The notes below the pieces were generated by a model. It saw only the letters and a list, made by a program, of their open reading frames with translations. It did no database searches and had not been told where the DNA came from. Source: Plantactinospora mayteni (GTDB lineage: Bacteria > Actinomycetota > Actinomycetes > Mycobacteriales > Micromonosporaceae). From it: a stretch of 64,000 nt of DNA. Shown in pieces: positions 36,797 through 47,158 of the stretch. The stretch spans positions 62,001 to 126,000 of the forward strand of contig NZ_BONX01000010.1 of assembly GCF_016862935.1 (NCBI RefSeq), in the 5' to 3' direction. The first letter of the stretch is position 1; each line of letters opens with the position of its first letter. The position numbers were made by a program, and so were the translations under genes.

Positions 36797-38541
36797 CAGC
36801 GTCTCCTCTCGCTCGCCGTACCGGCGCGCCCTCGCCTCGCCCGGCCACCTGCTGGCCCGGCCTCGGGCTCCCGCCGCTTCCCGGAACCGGGCCCGGATTC
36901 GGGCTCCCGGGGGGCCGGCGCGGGTAGCTTCCCACGGCGGCGCGCCGAGGGAAGCGGCGGCAACGGGGCCCAGAGTAGCCGTACCCATCGGGGCGCCGGA
37001 CGGGCGTGCAGGGCCCGCGCGGCGTCCGGTTCGGCACGGGCGAACGAGGCGAGCATGCCGATCGCGGCGAGGGTCACCACCAGGGCGCTGCCGCCGTCGG
37101 AGATGAACGGGAGCGGCAGGCCGGTGATCGGCAGCAGCCCGACCACCCCACCGATGTTGATCAGCGCCTGGCTGACCAGCCAGGCGGTCGCGGCGGTGGC
37201 GGCAAGCCGGCGGAACGGGTCGGCGACCCGGCGGGCGATCCGCAACCCGGTGTACGCCAGCACCGCGAACAGGGTCAGCACCACGGCGCAGCCCACCACG
37301 CCCAGGTCCTCGGCGAGGATGGCGAAGATGAAGTCGTTGTGCGCCTCGGGGAGCCAGTTCCACTTCAGGCTGCTCTTGCCCAGCCCGACGCCGAACCAGC
37401 CGCCGTTGTCGATCGCGTACCGGGCTTGCAGGTATTGGTAGCAGTCGGTCAGCCCGCACTCGTCCGCCGGTGGCGGGTTGAAGAACATGGTGAGCCGGGC
37501 CAGTCGGTAGTTCTGGGCGTCCTCGTCGCCGGATCCGGCACCGATCGAGGCGGCGGCGACCAGCAGCCCGACCCCGACCAGGCCGAAGACCGTCAGGGTG
37601 GCGAAAACCCGCTTGCGGATGCCGGCCGCCCAGAGCAGCCCGACCACCACGGCGAGCAGGCAGAGCATGGTGCCCAGGTCGTTGTAGCCGACCAGCAGGA
37701 AGAGCAGGCCGACCACCGGGAAGAGCGGGGTGGCCAACTCCCGCCACCAGCCGAGCGCGGCGCCCTTGCGGGCGATCATGTCCGCGCCCCATAGCACCAG
37801 ACCGAACTTCGCCAACTCGGAGGGCTGCACCTGGATCGGGCCGATGTACAGCCAGAGCAGCCGGGCCTCCAGCGGGCCGAGGACGGCGTCCCCGTCGCCG
37901 TTGAGCTTGTCCCACAGGTGCAGGACGTCCAGCACCACCAGCAGCAGTACGGCGACACCGAGGGTCGGCAGCCCGACCGCCCGGAAGGTACGGGCCGGCA
38001 GGCGTTGGCAGATCCAGAACGCCACCAGCCCGATCAGCGCGAAGAGCGCCTGCTTGGCGACCATCGCGAAGGCGTTGCCGTCGGCGGCGGAGGCCCGGAC
38101 GCTGGTCGCCGAGAAGACCATCGTCAGCCCGATCAGCAGCAGCAGTCCGGAGCTGGAGATGAGCAGGTAGTAGGAGGCGAGCGGGCGGGCCAGCAGCCCG
38201 CGCAGCGCGGCCAGCCCACCGGCCAGGTCGACCCCGGCCGGGGCGTCCGGTGGGCGTACCCCGGTGGGGGCGCCCCGGGCGGCGCCCGGGGCGGTCGGGC
38301 GTACCCCGGTCGGGGCGTCACCGCCGCTCTCCGGTCGCCCGGTGCCGGTGCGGGAGCGCGCGCCGCCGGTCGGTTCCGGGCGCTCGGTGTCGCCGGCCGA
38401 CCCGTCGGTGGCGCTGCCCGGGCGCCCGCCGCCCGCCGGGTCGCGCCCGATCTTCTCGGCCGGCCGGCCGCTGCCGTCCGTCGGCCGACCCCCGCGCGGG
38501 CCGGCGGAGCCCGCCGGCCGTCGTGGCTGCTCCCCGGTCAC
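36796..38541 (-). CDS. ftsW: Lipid II polymerase FtsW with long N-terminal extension
   Basis: 581 aa, against roughly 400 in E. coli. SEDS glycosyltransferase that makes septal glycan with FtsI. Residues 1 to about 115 are a Gly/Pro/Arg/Thr-rich cytoplasmic extension with TGVRPTAPGAARGAPTGVRP repeats. Ten membrane segments follow, with QVQPSELAKFGLVLWGADM (the SEDS catalytic Glu region), PEAHNDFIFAILAEDLG and ISDGGSALV. The tail after residue 500 is basic and Pro-rich. This is the first gene after the place where murD is normally found. Confidence 0.95.
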   Translation of the reverse strand: MTGEQPRRPAGSAGPRGGRPTDGSGRPAEKIGRDPAGGGRPGSATDGSAGDTERPEPTGGARSRTGTGRPESGGDAPTGVRPTAPGAARGAPTGVRPPDAPAGVDLAGGLAALRGLLARPLASYYLLISSSGLLLLIGLTMVFSATSVRASAADGNAFAMVAKQALFALIGLVAFWICQRLPARTFRAVGLPTLGVAVLLLVVLDVLHLWDKLNGDGDAVLGPLEARLLWLYIGPIQVQPSELAKFGLVLWGADMIARKGAALGWWRELATPLFPVVGLLFLLVGYNDLGTMLCLLAVVVGLLWAAGIRKRVFATLTVFGLVGVGLLVAAASIGAGSGDEDAQNYRLARLTMFFNPPPADECGLTDCYQYLQARYAIDNGGWFGVGLGKSSLKWNWLPEAHNDFIFAILAEDLGVVGCAVVLTLFAVLAYTGLRIARRVADPFRRLAATAATAWLVSQALINIGGVVGLLPITGLPLPFISDGGSALVVTLAAIGMLASFARAEPDAARALHARPAPRWVRLLWAPLPPLPSARRRGKLPAPAPREPESGPGSGKRREPEAGPAGGRARRGRAGTASERRR

Positions 38542-38727
38542 CGCGCCGACCCCTCGTCCTCCCCCATCCGCCCATCATCGACGCTGGTCCGGCCACCTCG
38601 GCGCAGGTGGCCGACCGGCGTGTCGGACCGGTACGGCGTGTCCCGGGCCGTGGATCGACTCCGACCCGTCCGGTTCCACTCACTCGGACGGGTCGGTGCC
38701 CAGGAGGTCAGGTGACCGAGGCGAAGG
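38542..38727. other. Position of murD, occupied by a 186-base non-coding gap
   Basis: In the usual actinobacterial order mraY is followed by murD and then ftsW. Here only 186 bases separate mraY and ftsW, and translation in all frames shows no MurD motif. It holds a perfect inverted repeat (38661-38696) and a 20-bp tandem duplication (38706-38745). Confidence 0.85.
38661..38696 (-). terminator. Perfect 12-bp inverted repeat between mraY and ftsW
   Basis: CCGACCCGTCCG (38661-38672) and CGGACGGGTCGG (38685-38696) form a perfect 12-bp stem with a 12-base loop. It could terminate or attenuate transcription between mraY and ftsW, or be a protein-binding site. No T-run follows. Confidence 0.5.
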
Positions 38728-38745
38728 TCAGGTGACCGAGGCGAG
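38706..38745. repeat. 20-bp tandem duplication at the mraY 3' end
   Basis: GGTCAGGTGACCGAGGCGAA (38706-38725) is followed by a copy differing at the last base (38726-38745). The second copy contains the mraY stop and its last codons, so the mraY end has been duplicated into the gap. Confidence 0.8.
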
Positions 38746-39831
38746 GAACTCGCTGTAGAAGAGGCCGAGGGCGATCGCCACCCCGATCCCAGCAATGATC
38801 CAGAACCGGACGACGATGTTGACCTCGCTCCACCCGGCCAACTCGAAGTGGTGCTGGAGCGGCGACATCCGGAAGACCCGTTTACCGGTGGTCCGGAACG
38901 AGATGATCTGGATGACCACCGACATCGTGATGATCACGAAGAGCCCACCGAGGATCAGCAGCAGCAGGAGCGTCCGGGTGGCCATCGCCATTCCGGCGAT
39001 CAGCCCGCCCAGCCCGAGCGCACCGGTGTCACCCATGAAGATCCGCGCCGGCGAGGTGTTCCACCAGAGGAAGCCGACGCACGCCCCGGCCGCCGCCCCG
39101 GCGATCAGGGCTATCTCCAGGGGATCCCGCACCGTGTAGCAGTACGCCCCGCCCTTGGCGTAGTCGGTGTCCGCGCACCAGTGCCGGTACTGCCAGAACG
39201 CGATCAGGGCGTACGCGGCGAGCACCATCACCGAGGCGCCGGTGGCCAGCCCGTCCAGCCCGTCGGTCAGGTTCACCCCGTTGGTCGTCGCCATCACCAC
39301 GAAGATGAAGATGACGACCGAGGCGATCTTCCCCACCTCCAGGGCGTCGATGTCCCGGATGAAGGAGAGCGCCGTGCTGCCGACCGTCACGCCCGCGGTA
39401 CTCGGGAAATAGAGCGCGACCACCCCGAAGACCGCACCGACCAGTATCTGGCCGAGCAGCTTGCCCCGCTTGTTCAACCCGGCGCTGTTCCGCTTGCGAA
39501 CCTTGAGGAAGTCGTCGATGAAGCCGACCGCACCGGAGAAGACCATCAGGCCGAGCAGCACCAGGGCGGTGATGGTGGGGGTGACCTGGGCGATCTGCTG
39601 GTCGGGCAGGGTGGTCAGGGCGAGGTGCCCGGCGACGTACGCGATCACCGTGGCGACGATGAAGACCACGCCGCCCATCGTCGGGGTGCCCTTCTTGCCC
39701 TGGTGCATGATCGGGCCCTCGGCCCGGATCGGCTGCCCGGCCTTCAACCGGGTGAACACCTTGATCGCGACCGGTGTGACGAAGAGCGAGATCAGGAACG
39801 CCACGAAGATGGCGACGATGACCGCCCTCAC
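38728..39831 (-). CDS. mraY: Phospho-MurNAc-pentapeptide transferase MraY
   Basis: 367 aa. Makes lipid I from UDP-MurNAc-pentapeptide and undecaprenyl phosphate. About ten membrane segments, with the Asp-Asp motif [48 protein letters not shown] and [13 protein letters not shown]. Starts 49 bases after murF. The second copy of a 20-bp tandem duplication overlaps its stop region. Confidence 0.97.
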   Translation of the reverse strand: MRAVIVAIFVAFLISLFVTPVAIKVFTRLKAGQPIRAEGPIMHQGKKGTPTMGGVVFIVATVIAYVAGHLALTTLPDQQIAQVTPTITALVLLGLMVFSGAVGFIDDFLKVRKRNSAGLNKRGKLLGQILVGAVFGVVALYFPSTAGVTVGSTALSFIRDIDALEVGKIASVVIFIFVVMATTNGVNLTDGLDGLATGASVMVLAAYALIAFWQYRHWCADTDYAKGGAYCYTVRDPLEIALIAGAAAGACVGFLWWNTSPARIFMGDTGALGLGGLIAGMAMATRTLLLLLILGGLFVIITMSVVIQIISFRTTGKRVFRMSPLQHHFELAGWSEVNIVVRFWIIAGIGVAIALGLFYSEFLASVT

Positions 39832-39880
39832 GCCGGCACGCCGTCCGCCGCGACCGGCACGACAGCCAGGACCGCCCCGC

Positions 39881-41287
39881 TCATCGGGACCCGTTCCCGG
39901 GCTGGACGGCCTCGGCGCGCAGCGCGTCGGCCACCTCCCAGGTGCGGTAGCGCGAGCCCTTCACCAGGACGACGTCGCCCGGCCGCAGTTCGCGGCGCAG
40001 CGCGTCGACCGCCGCCGCCTGATCGGTAACCAGCACCGACTCTCCTCCCCAATTTGCCATCGCCACCGCGCCGTCGTGGATCGGCGCGGCCAGCTCGCCG
40101 ACCACGATCAGCCGGTCGACGCCCAGTTCGGCCGTGAGCCGACCGATCTGCTCGTGCCCGTCCCGTTCGAAATCGCCCAGCTCGGCCATGTAGCCGAGCA
40201 CCGCGAAGGTGCGTCGCCGCTCGCCCATCCCGGCCAACGCCCGTAGCGCGGCGGAGGTCGAGGCGGGGTTGGCGTTGTAGGAGTCGTCGATCACCGTCAC
40301 CCCGTCGGTGCGGTCGAAGACGTCCATCCGGCGGGTCGAGGGCAGGCCGAGCTGGCCGAGCGCCTCGGCCAACTCGGCCAGCGGCATGCCGAGTTCCCGG
40401 GCCACCGCCGCCGCCGCGAGCGAGTTGCCGACCTGGTGCCGGCCGCTGATCCCGAGCCGGACCGTCGCCCGGCCCTCCGGGGTGACCAGGGTGTACGACG
40501 CCCGCCCGCGATCGTCCAGGCCGACCTCCTCGGCCCGCACCTCGGCGTCGGCGGCCTCGCCCACCAGTACCACCCGGGCGGCGGTGCGGGTCGCCATCGC
40601 GCGTACCCGCTCGTCGTCGGCGTTGAGCACCGCGAGCCCGTCCGCCGGCAGCCCCTCGACCAGTTCGCCCTTTGCCTCGGCGATCGCCTCCTGCGAGCCG
40701 AACTCGCCGATGTGCGAGACGCCCACGTTGATCACGACCGCGATCCGGGGCGGCGCGACCTCGCACAGATAGCGGACGTGCCCCACTCCCCGGGCACCCT
40801 TCTCCAGCACCAGGTACCGGGTCTCCGCGTCGGCCTGCAACGCCGTGTACGGGTGCCCCAGCTCGTTGTTGAACGAGCCTGGCGGCGCCACGGTACGGCC
40901 GAGTCGGGCGGTGAGCTGGGCGACCAGGTCCTTGGTGGTGGTCTTGCCGGACGATCCGGTCAGCCCGATCACGGTCAGTTCGGGGAGCCGGTCCAGCACC
41001 GCTCGGGCCAGCCGGCCGAGCGCGGCCCGGGCGTCGGGGACCAGCACCATCGGCACCCCGTCGACCGGGCGGGAGCCGAGCACCGCGACCGCACCGCCGG
41101 AGGCGACCGCCGCCGCCGCGAAGTCGTGCCCGTCCACCTTCTCGCCGGGGAAGGCCACGAAGAGCCCGCCGGGGCGAATCTTGCGGGAGTCGAACTCGAC
41201 CGGGCCGGTGACCCGGAGCGTCGGATCGGCGCCGACCAGCCGACCGTCGACCGCGGTGGCGAGCTCGGACAGGGTCAACGGGATCAT
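39881..41287 (-). CDS. murF: UDP-MurNAc-tripeptide--D-Ala-D-Ala ligase MurF
   Basis: 468 aa. Adds D-Ala-D-Ala to the UDP-MurNAc-tripeptide. ATP loop [51 protein letters not shown] and [16 protein letters not shown] are clear. ATG 41287 overlaps the murE stop as ATGA. Confidence 0.96.
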   Translation of the reverse strand: MIPLTLSELATAVDGRLVGADPTLRVTGPVEFDSRKIRPGGLFVAFPGEKVDGHDFAAAAVASGGAVAVLGSRPVDGVPMVLVPDARAALGRLARAVLDRLPELTVIGLTGSSGKTTTKDLVAQLTARLGRTVAPPGSFNNELGHPYTALQADAETRYLVLEKGARGVGHVRYLCEVAPPRIAVVINVGVSHIGEFGSQEAIAEAKGELVEGLPADGLAVLNADDERVRAMATRTAARVVLVGEAADAEVRAEEVGLDDRGRASYTLVTPEGRATVRLGISGRHQVGNSLAAAAVARELGMPLAELAEALGQLGLPSTRRMDVFDRTDGVTVIDDSYNANPASTSAALRALAGMGERRRTFAVLGYMAELGDFERDGHEQIGRLTAELGVDRLIVVGELAAPIHDGAVAMANWGGESVLVTDQAAAVDALRRELRPGDVVLVKGSRYRTWEVADALRAEAVQPGNGSR

Positions 41288-42816
41288 CGGCGGCCCTCCA
41301 CCAGGTTGCCGAACCGGGCGGCGAGCGCGGCGGCCAGCTCGACCCGGTCGTCGAACGGGTACGTCCGGCCGGCGATCTCCTGGCCGCGCTCGTGCCCCTT
41401 GCCGAGCAGCGCCACCACGTCACCGGGCTCGGCGAGCCGGACCGCCTCGTCGATCGCCGCCCGCCGGCCGGCCACCTCCAGCAGCCGGGTCGGCGTGCCG
41501 GCCAGTTCGGCGCCGCGCCGCACCTCGGCCCGGATCACCGCCGGGTCCTCGGTGCGCGGATTGTCGTCGGTGATCACCACCAGGTCGGCACCGTTCGCCG
41601 CCGCCGCGCCCATCACCGGCCGCTTGCCGTGGTCCCGGTCGCCACCCGAGCCGATCACGCAGATCAGCCGGTTGCCGGCGCCGGCCAGGTCGCGCAGCGC
41701 CCGCAGCACCGCGACCACCGCGTCCGGCTTGTGCGCGTAGTCGACCACGCCCCGGACCGGTCCGGGCGCGTCGACCAGCTCCAGCCGGCCCGGTACCCCC
41801 GGGCAGGCGGCCACGCCCCGGGCCGCCACCGCCGGCTCGACCCCGGTGCCGACCAGCATGGCGATCGCCAGCAGCGCGTTGGCCACGTTGTGCCGGCCGG
41901 GCAGCGCCACACCGGCCTGCACGACCAGCCCGTCCGGGCCGTACGCGGTGAAGGTCTGGGTGTAGCCGGACTCGCGGACCGCGCCGGCCCGCCAGGTGGC
42001 GCCCGGGTCACCGGCGGCCGAGTAGGTGACGGTGCCCGGCTTGCGCAGCGGCGCCAGCGCCGGGTCGTCGAAGTTGAGCACCTCGACGTCGCAGCGGCCG
42101 TCGAAGAGCCGCGCCTTGGCCGCGAAGTAGTCCGCCGCGTCGGCGTGGAAGTCCAGGTGGTCCTGGCCGAAGTTGGTGTAGCCGCCGACGGTGAAGCGGA
42201 CCCCGCCGACCCGTCCCATCGCCAGCGCGTGACTGGACACCTCCATCACCACGGCGGTGACCCCGCGCTCCCGGGCCGCCGCGAGCATGGCGTGCAGGTC
42301 GGTGGCCTCCGGGGTGGTGCGGACGCTTTCCACCACCAGGTCGCCGAGCCGGGTCTCCACGGTGCCGATCAGCCCGGTGACGTGCCCGGCGGCCCGCAGC
42401 CCCGACTCGACCAGGTAGGCGGTGCTGGTCTTGCCGGCGGTGCCGGTGATGCCGATGACGGTCAGCCCGGCGGTGGGGTCGCCGTAGACCGCGCCGGCCA
42501 GCTCGCCGAGCACCGCGCGCGGCTCTGGCACCACCAGGGCGGGCAGCCCGGCCTCGGCCGCCGCCGGGGCGCCGGCCGGATCGGTGAGTACGGCCACCGC
42601 GCCGGCCGCCGCCGCCGCGGCCACGAACTCGGCGCCGTGCCGACGGGCGCCCGGAAGCGCCGCGTAGAGGTCACCGGGGTGCACCTCGGCGCTGGCATGG
42701 GTCACCCCGGTGACCGCCAGGTCGGCGGCGTCCGGGGGCGACTCGGCGGCGACTCGCGCGGCGAGATCGGCGAGCCGGACCGGCGTCACGGCGCGGGGAC
42801 GGGGATTGCCGGGCAC
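41284..42816 (-). CDS. murE: UDP-MurNAc-dipeptide--diaminopimelate ligase MurE
   Basis: 510 aa from GTG 42816 (VPGNPRPRAVTPVRLADLA); the frame opens at 42855. ATP loop VIGITGTAGKTSTAYLVESGL. The specificity motif is DDNPRTEDP: the DNPR form marks enzymes that add meso-diaminopimelate rather than lysine. YAHKPDAVVAVLRAL and LLGKGHERGQEI complete the family pattern. Some Micromonosporaceae use 3-hydroxy-DAP in the wall; the sequence does not tell which. Confidence 0.95.
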   Translation of the reverse strand: MPGNPRPRAVTPVRLADLAARVAAESPPDAADLAVTGVTHASAEVHPGDLYAALPGARRHGAEFVAAAAAAGAVAVLTDPAGAPAAAEAGLPALVVPEPRAVLGELAGAVYGDPTAGLTVIGITGTAGKTSTAYLVESGLRAAGHVTGLIGTVETRLGDLVVESVRTTPEATDLHAMLAAARERGVTAVVMEVSSHALAMGRVGGVRFTVGGYTNFGQDHLDFHADAADYFAAKARLFDGRCDVEVLNFDDPALAPLRKPGTVTYSAAGDPGATWRAGAVRESGYTQTFTAYGPDGLVVQAGVALPGRHNVANALLAIAMLVGTGVEPAVAARGVAACPGVPGRLELVDAPGPVRGVVDYAHKPDAVVAVLRALRDLAGAGNRLICVIGSGGDRDHGKRPVMGAAAANGADLVVITDDNPRTEDPAVIRAEVRRGAELAGTPTRLLEVAGRRAAIDEAVRLAEPGDVVALLGKGHERGQEIAGRTYPFDDRVELAAALAARFGNLVEGRR

Positions 42817-42907
42817 GGCGTCAGACCCTACCCCGTCGAGGGGGCCACCCCGCACAGCCGCCCCGGTGGTTTGCCCGCACCCACCGATGATGTCCCGTTT
42901 CGGCAGG

Positions 42908-45142
42908 TCATCGCGGATAGACGACGAACTTCGGCGGCGCGGTGCCGGTGGCGGGCACCCGATAGTGACGGAGTACGTACTCCATCATCTCCTTGAAGGC
43001 CGGTGCGGAGACGTCGCCGCCGCCGCCGGAGGGGGTGTGCGCGAAGACCGCGATGACGTACCGCGGGTCGTCGGCCTGGTCCATCCCGATGAACGAGGCG
43101 ACCTCGCCGGGGGCGTACTGGCCGTCGACCACCCGCGATCCGGTGCCGGTCTTGCCGGCCACCCGGTAGCCCTTGATCGCCGCCTGGGTGGCGGTGCCGC
43201 CCTCGATGGTCAGCGGCGCCTCCAGCAGGGTACGCAGCGCGGCGGCGGTCTCCGGCCGCAGCACCTGCCGGCTCTCCGGGGCGGGTACCGGCTTCCGCTT
43301 GCCGTCCGGGCCGATGATCTCGCGTACGAGGTGCGGCTGGATCCAGGTGCCGTTGTTGGCGATCGCGGCGTACGCGGCGGCCATCTGCAACGGCGTGACG
43401 TCGACGCTGTGCCCGATCGGCACCGACCCGTACGTCGAGCCGCTGTATTCCGACGGCTTGAGTACCCGGCCGGACGCCTCGCCGAGCACCCCCTCCCCGG
43501 TCGGGCGGCCCAGCCCGAACCGGAGCTGGTATTCGTAGAGCTTCTCCGCACCGAGCTTGTCGGCGACCCGGATGGTCCCGACGTTGGAGGAGTACCCGAG
43601 CATGCCGGCCACGCTCAGCGTCCGGCCCCGCACCGGGTGGGTGTCCCGGAACGGCTGGTCACCCTTGCGGATGCTGGACGGGGTGGGCCAGGCGGTGTCC
43701 GGGGTGATCACCCCCTCCTCCAGCCCGGCGCCGAAGACGATCGCCTTGTGCACGGATCCGGGGTCGACCACGAAGCTGGTGGCGGCGTCGTTGCGGTCGC
43801 TGGGGTCGTATTTCTTCCAGTCGGCCGCGTCGTAGGTCGGATAGCTCGCCTGGGCCAGCACCTCGCCGGTGCGTACGTCGAGCACCACGGCCGCCCCGAT
43901 GGTGCCGTTGACCTCCTGCATCCGCTTGGCGAGGATCCGCTGCACCATGTATTGCAGGTCCCGGTCGATGGTGAGTTGCAGCGAGCTGCCCGGCCGGGCC
44001 TCGGTGACCTTGTTGTAGCCACCGGGGATCTCGGCGGCCAGCTCCCCCTTGCCGACCTCGTACTCCCGCTCGCCGTTCACCCCGCGCAGCAGCTCGTCGT
44101 AGCGGGCCTCGATCCCCTCCAGGCCGACCCGGTCCTGGCTGGTGAAGCCGAGCAGGTTGGCGGCCAGGTCGCCGCCGGGGACCTCGCGCCGCTCGTCCCG
44201 CCCGGTGCCGATGCCGGGCAGGTTGAGATCCATGATCTTCTCGGCAGTGTTGATCTCGACGCCCTGGGCCAGGTATTCGAAGTTCGACGGGCGCCCGTCC
44301 GGCCGCTTCTGCTTGCCCATGTCCTCCGTCAGCCTGGAGACGGGGATGCCGAGCAGCGGCGAGAGCGCCGTGGCGGTCCGGGCCGGATCGTCCACGAGTT
44401 CCGGGTCGGCGAAGACGTACCGGGCCTCGACGCTCTGCGCCAGCGCCGCCCCGGAGCGGTCGTAGATGGCTCCCCGGGGTGCCGGCAGGACGACCGTACG
44501 CAGCCGGTCGCCGACGCCGCCGCCGGCGTATTCCGGGGCGTCGACGACCTGGAGCGCGACCAGCCGGATGCCGATTGTGGTGAACATGGCGAGCACGAGC
44601 AGCGTGCCGAGCCGCAGCCGCCGGTGCGCGTCGGCCAGCCGGGGCGGCCGGCGGGGCCGTCGGGTCGGGCGCCGGGCGGGCGAGCCGGCGCTCCGGGTCG
44701 GGCCGCCGGCCGGGTCGGCCGGGCGCCGCCGGACCGGCTTGGCGACGTCGCCGCCGCCCCGGACCGGGCGCGGGGTGATGGTGCGTCCGGCGCCGGGCGG
44801 CACGGTCCGCCGGGCGCTCCGGGCCGCGCCGGCCCGGCCACCGTCGAGCACCTGCAACGCCGGCCGGAACGGGTCCGCCGACCGTCCGGTCCTGGGGGTA
44901 CGCCGAGACCGGCCGCCCGGGTCAGCGGAGCCGCCGGCACCCCCGGTCGTACGCCGGAGTTCCGGACTGTCCCGCACGGTCCGGCCACGCGGCGTGTACG
45001 CCCGGGCGTCGGAGATGCCGCCCAGCCCGGAACCGGACCGGCCGCCGGAGTCGGCGTCGGGTTCGGTGTCCCGGCCGGCACGCGACGAGCCGCGCCGGGA
45101 CACCGAAGCGTCCCGGCGCGGCTCGTCGGACCGCGGTGTCAC
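42908..45142 (-). CDS. ftsI: Division transpeptidase FtsI (class B PBP) with long cytoplasmic tail
   Basis: 744 aa from GTG 45142. Cross-links septal peptidoglycan. An Arg/Gly/Ser-rich cytoplasmic extension of about 170 residues precedes the single membrane segment (LGTLLVLAMFTTIGIRLVALQV). The transpeptidase motifs are SVHK in DPGSVHKAIVFGAG (Ser near 462), YSSNVGT and VAGKTGTGS (near 661). It begins four bases after the ftsL stop. Confidence 0.96.
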   Translation of the reverse strand: MTPRSDEPRRDASVSRRGSSRAGRDTEPDADSGGRSGSGLGGISDARAYTPRGRTVRDSPELRRTTGGAGGSADPGGRSRRTPRTGRSADPFRPALQVLDGGRAGAARSARRTVPPGAGRTITPRPVRGGGDVAKPVRRRPADPAGGPTRSAGSPARRPTRRPRRPPRLADAHRRLRLGTLLVLAMFTTIGIRLVALQVVDAPEYAGGGVGDRLRTVVLPAPRGAIYDRSGAALAQSVEARYVFADPELVDDPARTATALSPLLGIPVSRLTEDMGKQKRPDGRPSNFEYLAQGVEINTAEKIMDLNLPGIGTGRDERREVPGGDLAANLLGFTSQDRVGLEGIEARYDELLRGVNGEREYEVGKGELAAEIPGGYNKVTEARPGSSLQLTIDRDLQYMVQRILAKRMQEVNGTIGAAVVLDVRTGEVLAQASYPTYDAADWKKYDPSDRNDAATSFVVDPGSVHKAIVFGAGLEEGVITPDTAWPTPSSIRKGDQPFRDTHPVRGRTLSVAGMLGYSSNVGTIRVADKLGAEKLYEYQLRFGLGRPTGEGVLGEASGRVLKPSEYSGSTYGSVPIGHSVDVTPLQMAAAYAAIANNGTWIQPHLVREIIGPDGKRKPVPAPESRQVLRPETAAALRTLLEAPLTIEGGTATQAAIKGYRVAGKTGTGSRVVDGQYAPGEVASFIGMDQADDPRYVIAVFAHTPSGGGGDVSAPAFKEMMEYVLRHYRVPATGTAPPKFVVYPR

Positions 45143-45146
45143 CGGG

Positions 45147-45821
45147 TCATCCCCCGGCGCCCTGCTGGCTGGTGATCGCCGGCTCGCCGCCGGCCGGCTG
45201 CGGTACGCCGATCACCCGGCCGTCCGGCAGCCGGATGAAGGCCGGTGACCCCGAGTCGACCAGGCCCAACTGGCGGGCCCGGGCGGCCAGGTTGCCCGGC
45301 ACCTCGGCGTCGGCGATCTTCTGCTCCAGCTCCTGCTGTTGGATGTCCAGCGTGGACTGCTGCTGCTGCAACCGCTCCAGCCGGAACGCGTTCTCGTTGA
45401 CCTTGCTGTTGACCACCAGGATGCCGAGCATCCCGCCGACCACCAGCACCAGGATCAGCGCCACGAAGGAGACCCGGGGTCGGGCCACCGGCAGCGGCGG
45501 CGCCACCCGGAGCCGGGAGCGCCGGGCCGGCGTCGCCGACTCCGGTGCCTGGTCCGGCCGCTCGTCCGAGCTGTCCCAGACCCGTAGTCCCCGGGCGGAT
45601 TCCGCCGGCTGTTCCCAGTCCCGCTCACTCAGTGCGGCACTGCCCTGGGTCGGATACCGTCGCGCCCCCCGCGCCCGGGCCTCCGACGCCGGGTTCGACC
45701 GGCCGCCGCCCGCCCGCTGCGCCCGCTGCACCGTGGTCCGGCCCCCCGACCGCGGTGTACGCTGCGTCGCATCGCGCGTCGCGTCGGACTGTTCCCGGCG
45801 CTCGCGCTTGTTGACGTTCAT
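45147..45821 (-). CDS. ftsL: FtsL-like divisome protein
   Basis: 224 aa. A long charged, Arg/Ser/Ala-rich cytoplasmic region (about residues 1-115), one membrane segment ([21 protein letters not shown]), then a short extracellular coiled coil rich in Gln/Leu ([19 protein letters not shown]) as in FtsL/DivIC. Low sequence identity is usual for FtsL; identity rests on position between rsmH and ftsI and on topology. ATG 45821 overlaps the rsmH stop. Confidence 0.88.
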   Translation of the reverse strand: MNVNKRERREQSDATRDATQRTPRSGGRTTVQRAQRAGGGRSNPASEARARGARRYPTQGSAALSERDWEQPAESARGLRVWDSSDERPDQAPESATPARRSRLRVAPPLPVARPRVSFVALILVLVVGGMLGILVVNSKVNENAFRLERLQQQQSTLDIQQQELEQKIADAEVPGNLAARARQLGLVDSGSPAFIRLPDGRVIGVPQPAGGEPAITSQQGAGG

Positions 45822-46957
45822 CTTCCCTCCCCCTGTGATGTCGTGCCGCCGCCGTCCCCTGCCGGCCGCGACATGTCCCGTCGCACTTCGTCGGAGCCGC
45901 CCGGTGCCCCCGCACCGGCCGGACCCGTTACCCCGGCGACTCGGCCGGGCCGTTCGCGGACGGCCCGCCTCGTCGTCGCCGTGCTCGTACCACCGTCCCG
46001 CTCGATCCGCTCGGCCGCCCGCAGCCGCACCGATGCGGCCCGCGGGTTGGCCTGGACCTCCGCCTCGCCCGCCAGCTCAGCTCCCCGGCTGAGCAGCCGC
46101 AGCATCGGCCCGGTGCCGGGCAGTTCGACCGGAAGGTCGACCGGCCCGGTGCTGCGGGCCCGGCCGGCGAACACCTGCTTGGTGATCCGGTCCTCCAGCG
46201 AGTGGTAGGACATCACCACGGCGCGACCGCCCACGGACAGCGCGTCCAGGGCGGCCGGCAGCGCCGTTTCCAGCGCGGCCAGCTCCCGGTTTACCTCGAT
46301 CCGTAAAGCCTGGAACGTCCTCTTGGCCGGATGCCCCCCGGTACGCCGGGCAGGTGCCGGGATGGACTCCCGGACCAGTTCGGCCAGCCGGGCCGACGAG
46401 GTGAGCCGGTGGCGTTCCCGCTCCCGCAGGATCGCCGAGGCGATCCGGCCGGCGAACCGCTCCTCGCCGTAGACCCTGAGCACCCGGGCCAGCTCGCCGT
46501 GCGAGTAGCTGTTGACGACCTCCTCGGCGGTCGTACCGGCGGACTGGTCCATCCGCATGTCCAGCGGCGCGTCCTGCGCGTAGGCGAACCCGCGGTCGGG
46601 CGCGTCGAGTTGGAGCGAGGAGACACCCAGGTCGAACAGCACGCCGTCCACCCGGTCGTGGCCGAGCCGCGCCAGCACCTCGGGCAGCTCGTCGTAGACC
46701 GCGTGCACCAGGTGGACCCGGTCGGCGAAGCGCTCCAGTCGGGCCCGCGCGTGTGCCAGTGCCTCGGTGTCCCGGTCGAGTCCGATCAGGACGGTACGCG
46801 GATGCGTGGCGAGTACCGCCTCGGCGTGCCCGGCCAGCCCGAGGGTGGCGTCCACGTGGACGGTCGTCCGGTCGTCGGCCCGGTCCAGGGCGGGGGCGAG
46901 CAGCTCGAGACACCGCTCAAGCAGCACCGGCACGTGCGTACCGCGTAGCTCCCCCAT
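45818..46957 (-). CDS. rsmH: 16S rRNA m4C1402 methyltransferase RsmH
   Basis: 379 aa from ATG 46957, which gives the standard [20 protein letters not shown] start. GTG 47008 is an in-frame alternative that adds 17 residues. SAM-binding region [17 protein letters not shown], then [33 protein letters not shown] and [17 protein letters not shown]. Also known as MraW. The Arg/Ala-rich C-terminal tail is longer than in E. coli. Confidence 0.95.
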   Translation of the reverse strand: MGELRGTHVPVLLERCLELLAPALDRADDRTTVHVDATLGLAGHAEAVLATHPRTVLIGLDRDTEALAHARARLERFADRVHLVHAVYDELPEVLARLGHDRVDGVLFDLGVSSLQLDAPDRGFAYAQDAPLDMRMDQSAGTTAEEVVNSYSHGELARVLRVYGEERFAGRIASAILRERERHRLTSSARLAELVRESIPAPARRTGGHPAKRTFQALRIEVNRELAALETALPAALDALSVGGRAVVMSYHSLEDRITKQVFAGRARSTGPVDLPVELPGTGPMLRLLSRGAELAGEAEVQANPRAASVRLRAAERIERDGGTSTATTRRAVRERPGRVAGVTGPAGAGAPGGSDEVRRDMSRPAGDGGGTTSQGEGR

Positions 46958-47158
46958 GTCGACCCCCAGTGACCCCTGTCTCGTCCGGACGTGCCCGGTA
47001 TCTGTCACGCTCGTCGTACCGCCAGATCCCCATCCGCTCTGCTCCTCCGGGCCGACCTTCGGACCGTCGGAGGATCGCGCCTGGCACCGGGGAAGAGGCG
47101 CCAGGAACTTCGAGCGGGTGGAGATCTCGCAGTACGTCGGGCGTCGGCACGCGCCGCC

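Noticed and set aside
38538-38795. Possible murD fragment between mraY and ftsW
   Set aside because: None of the six frames shows the GTNGKTT-type ATP loop or other Mur ligase residues. Only shadow frames are present.
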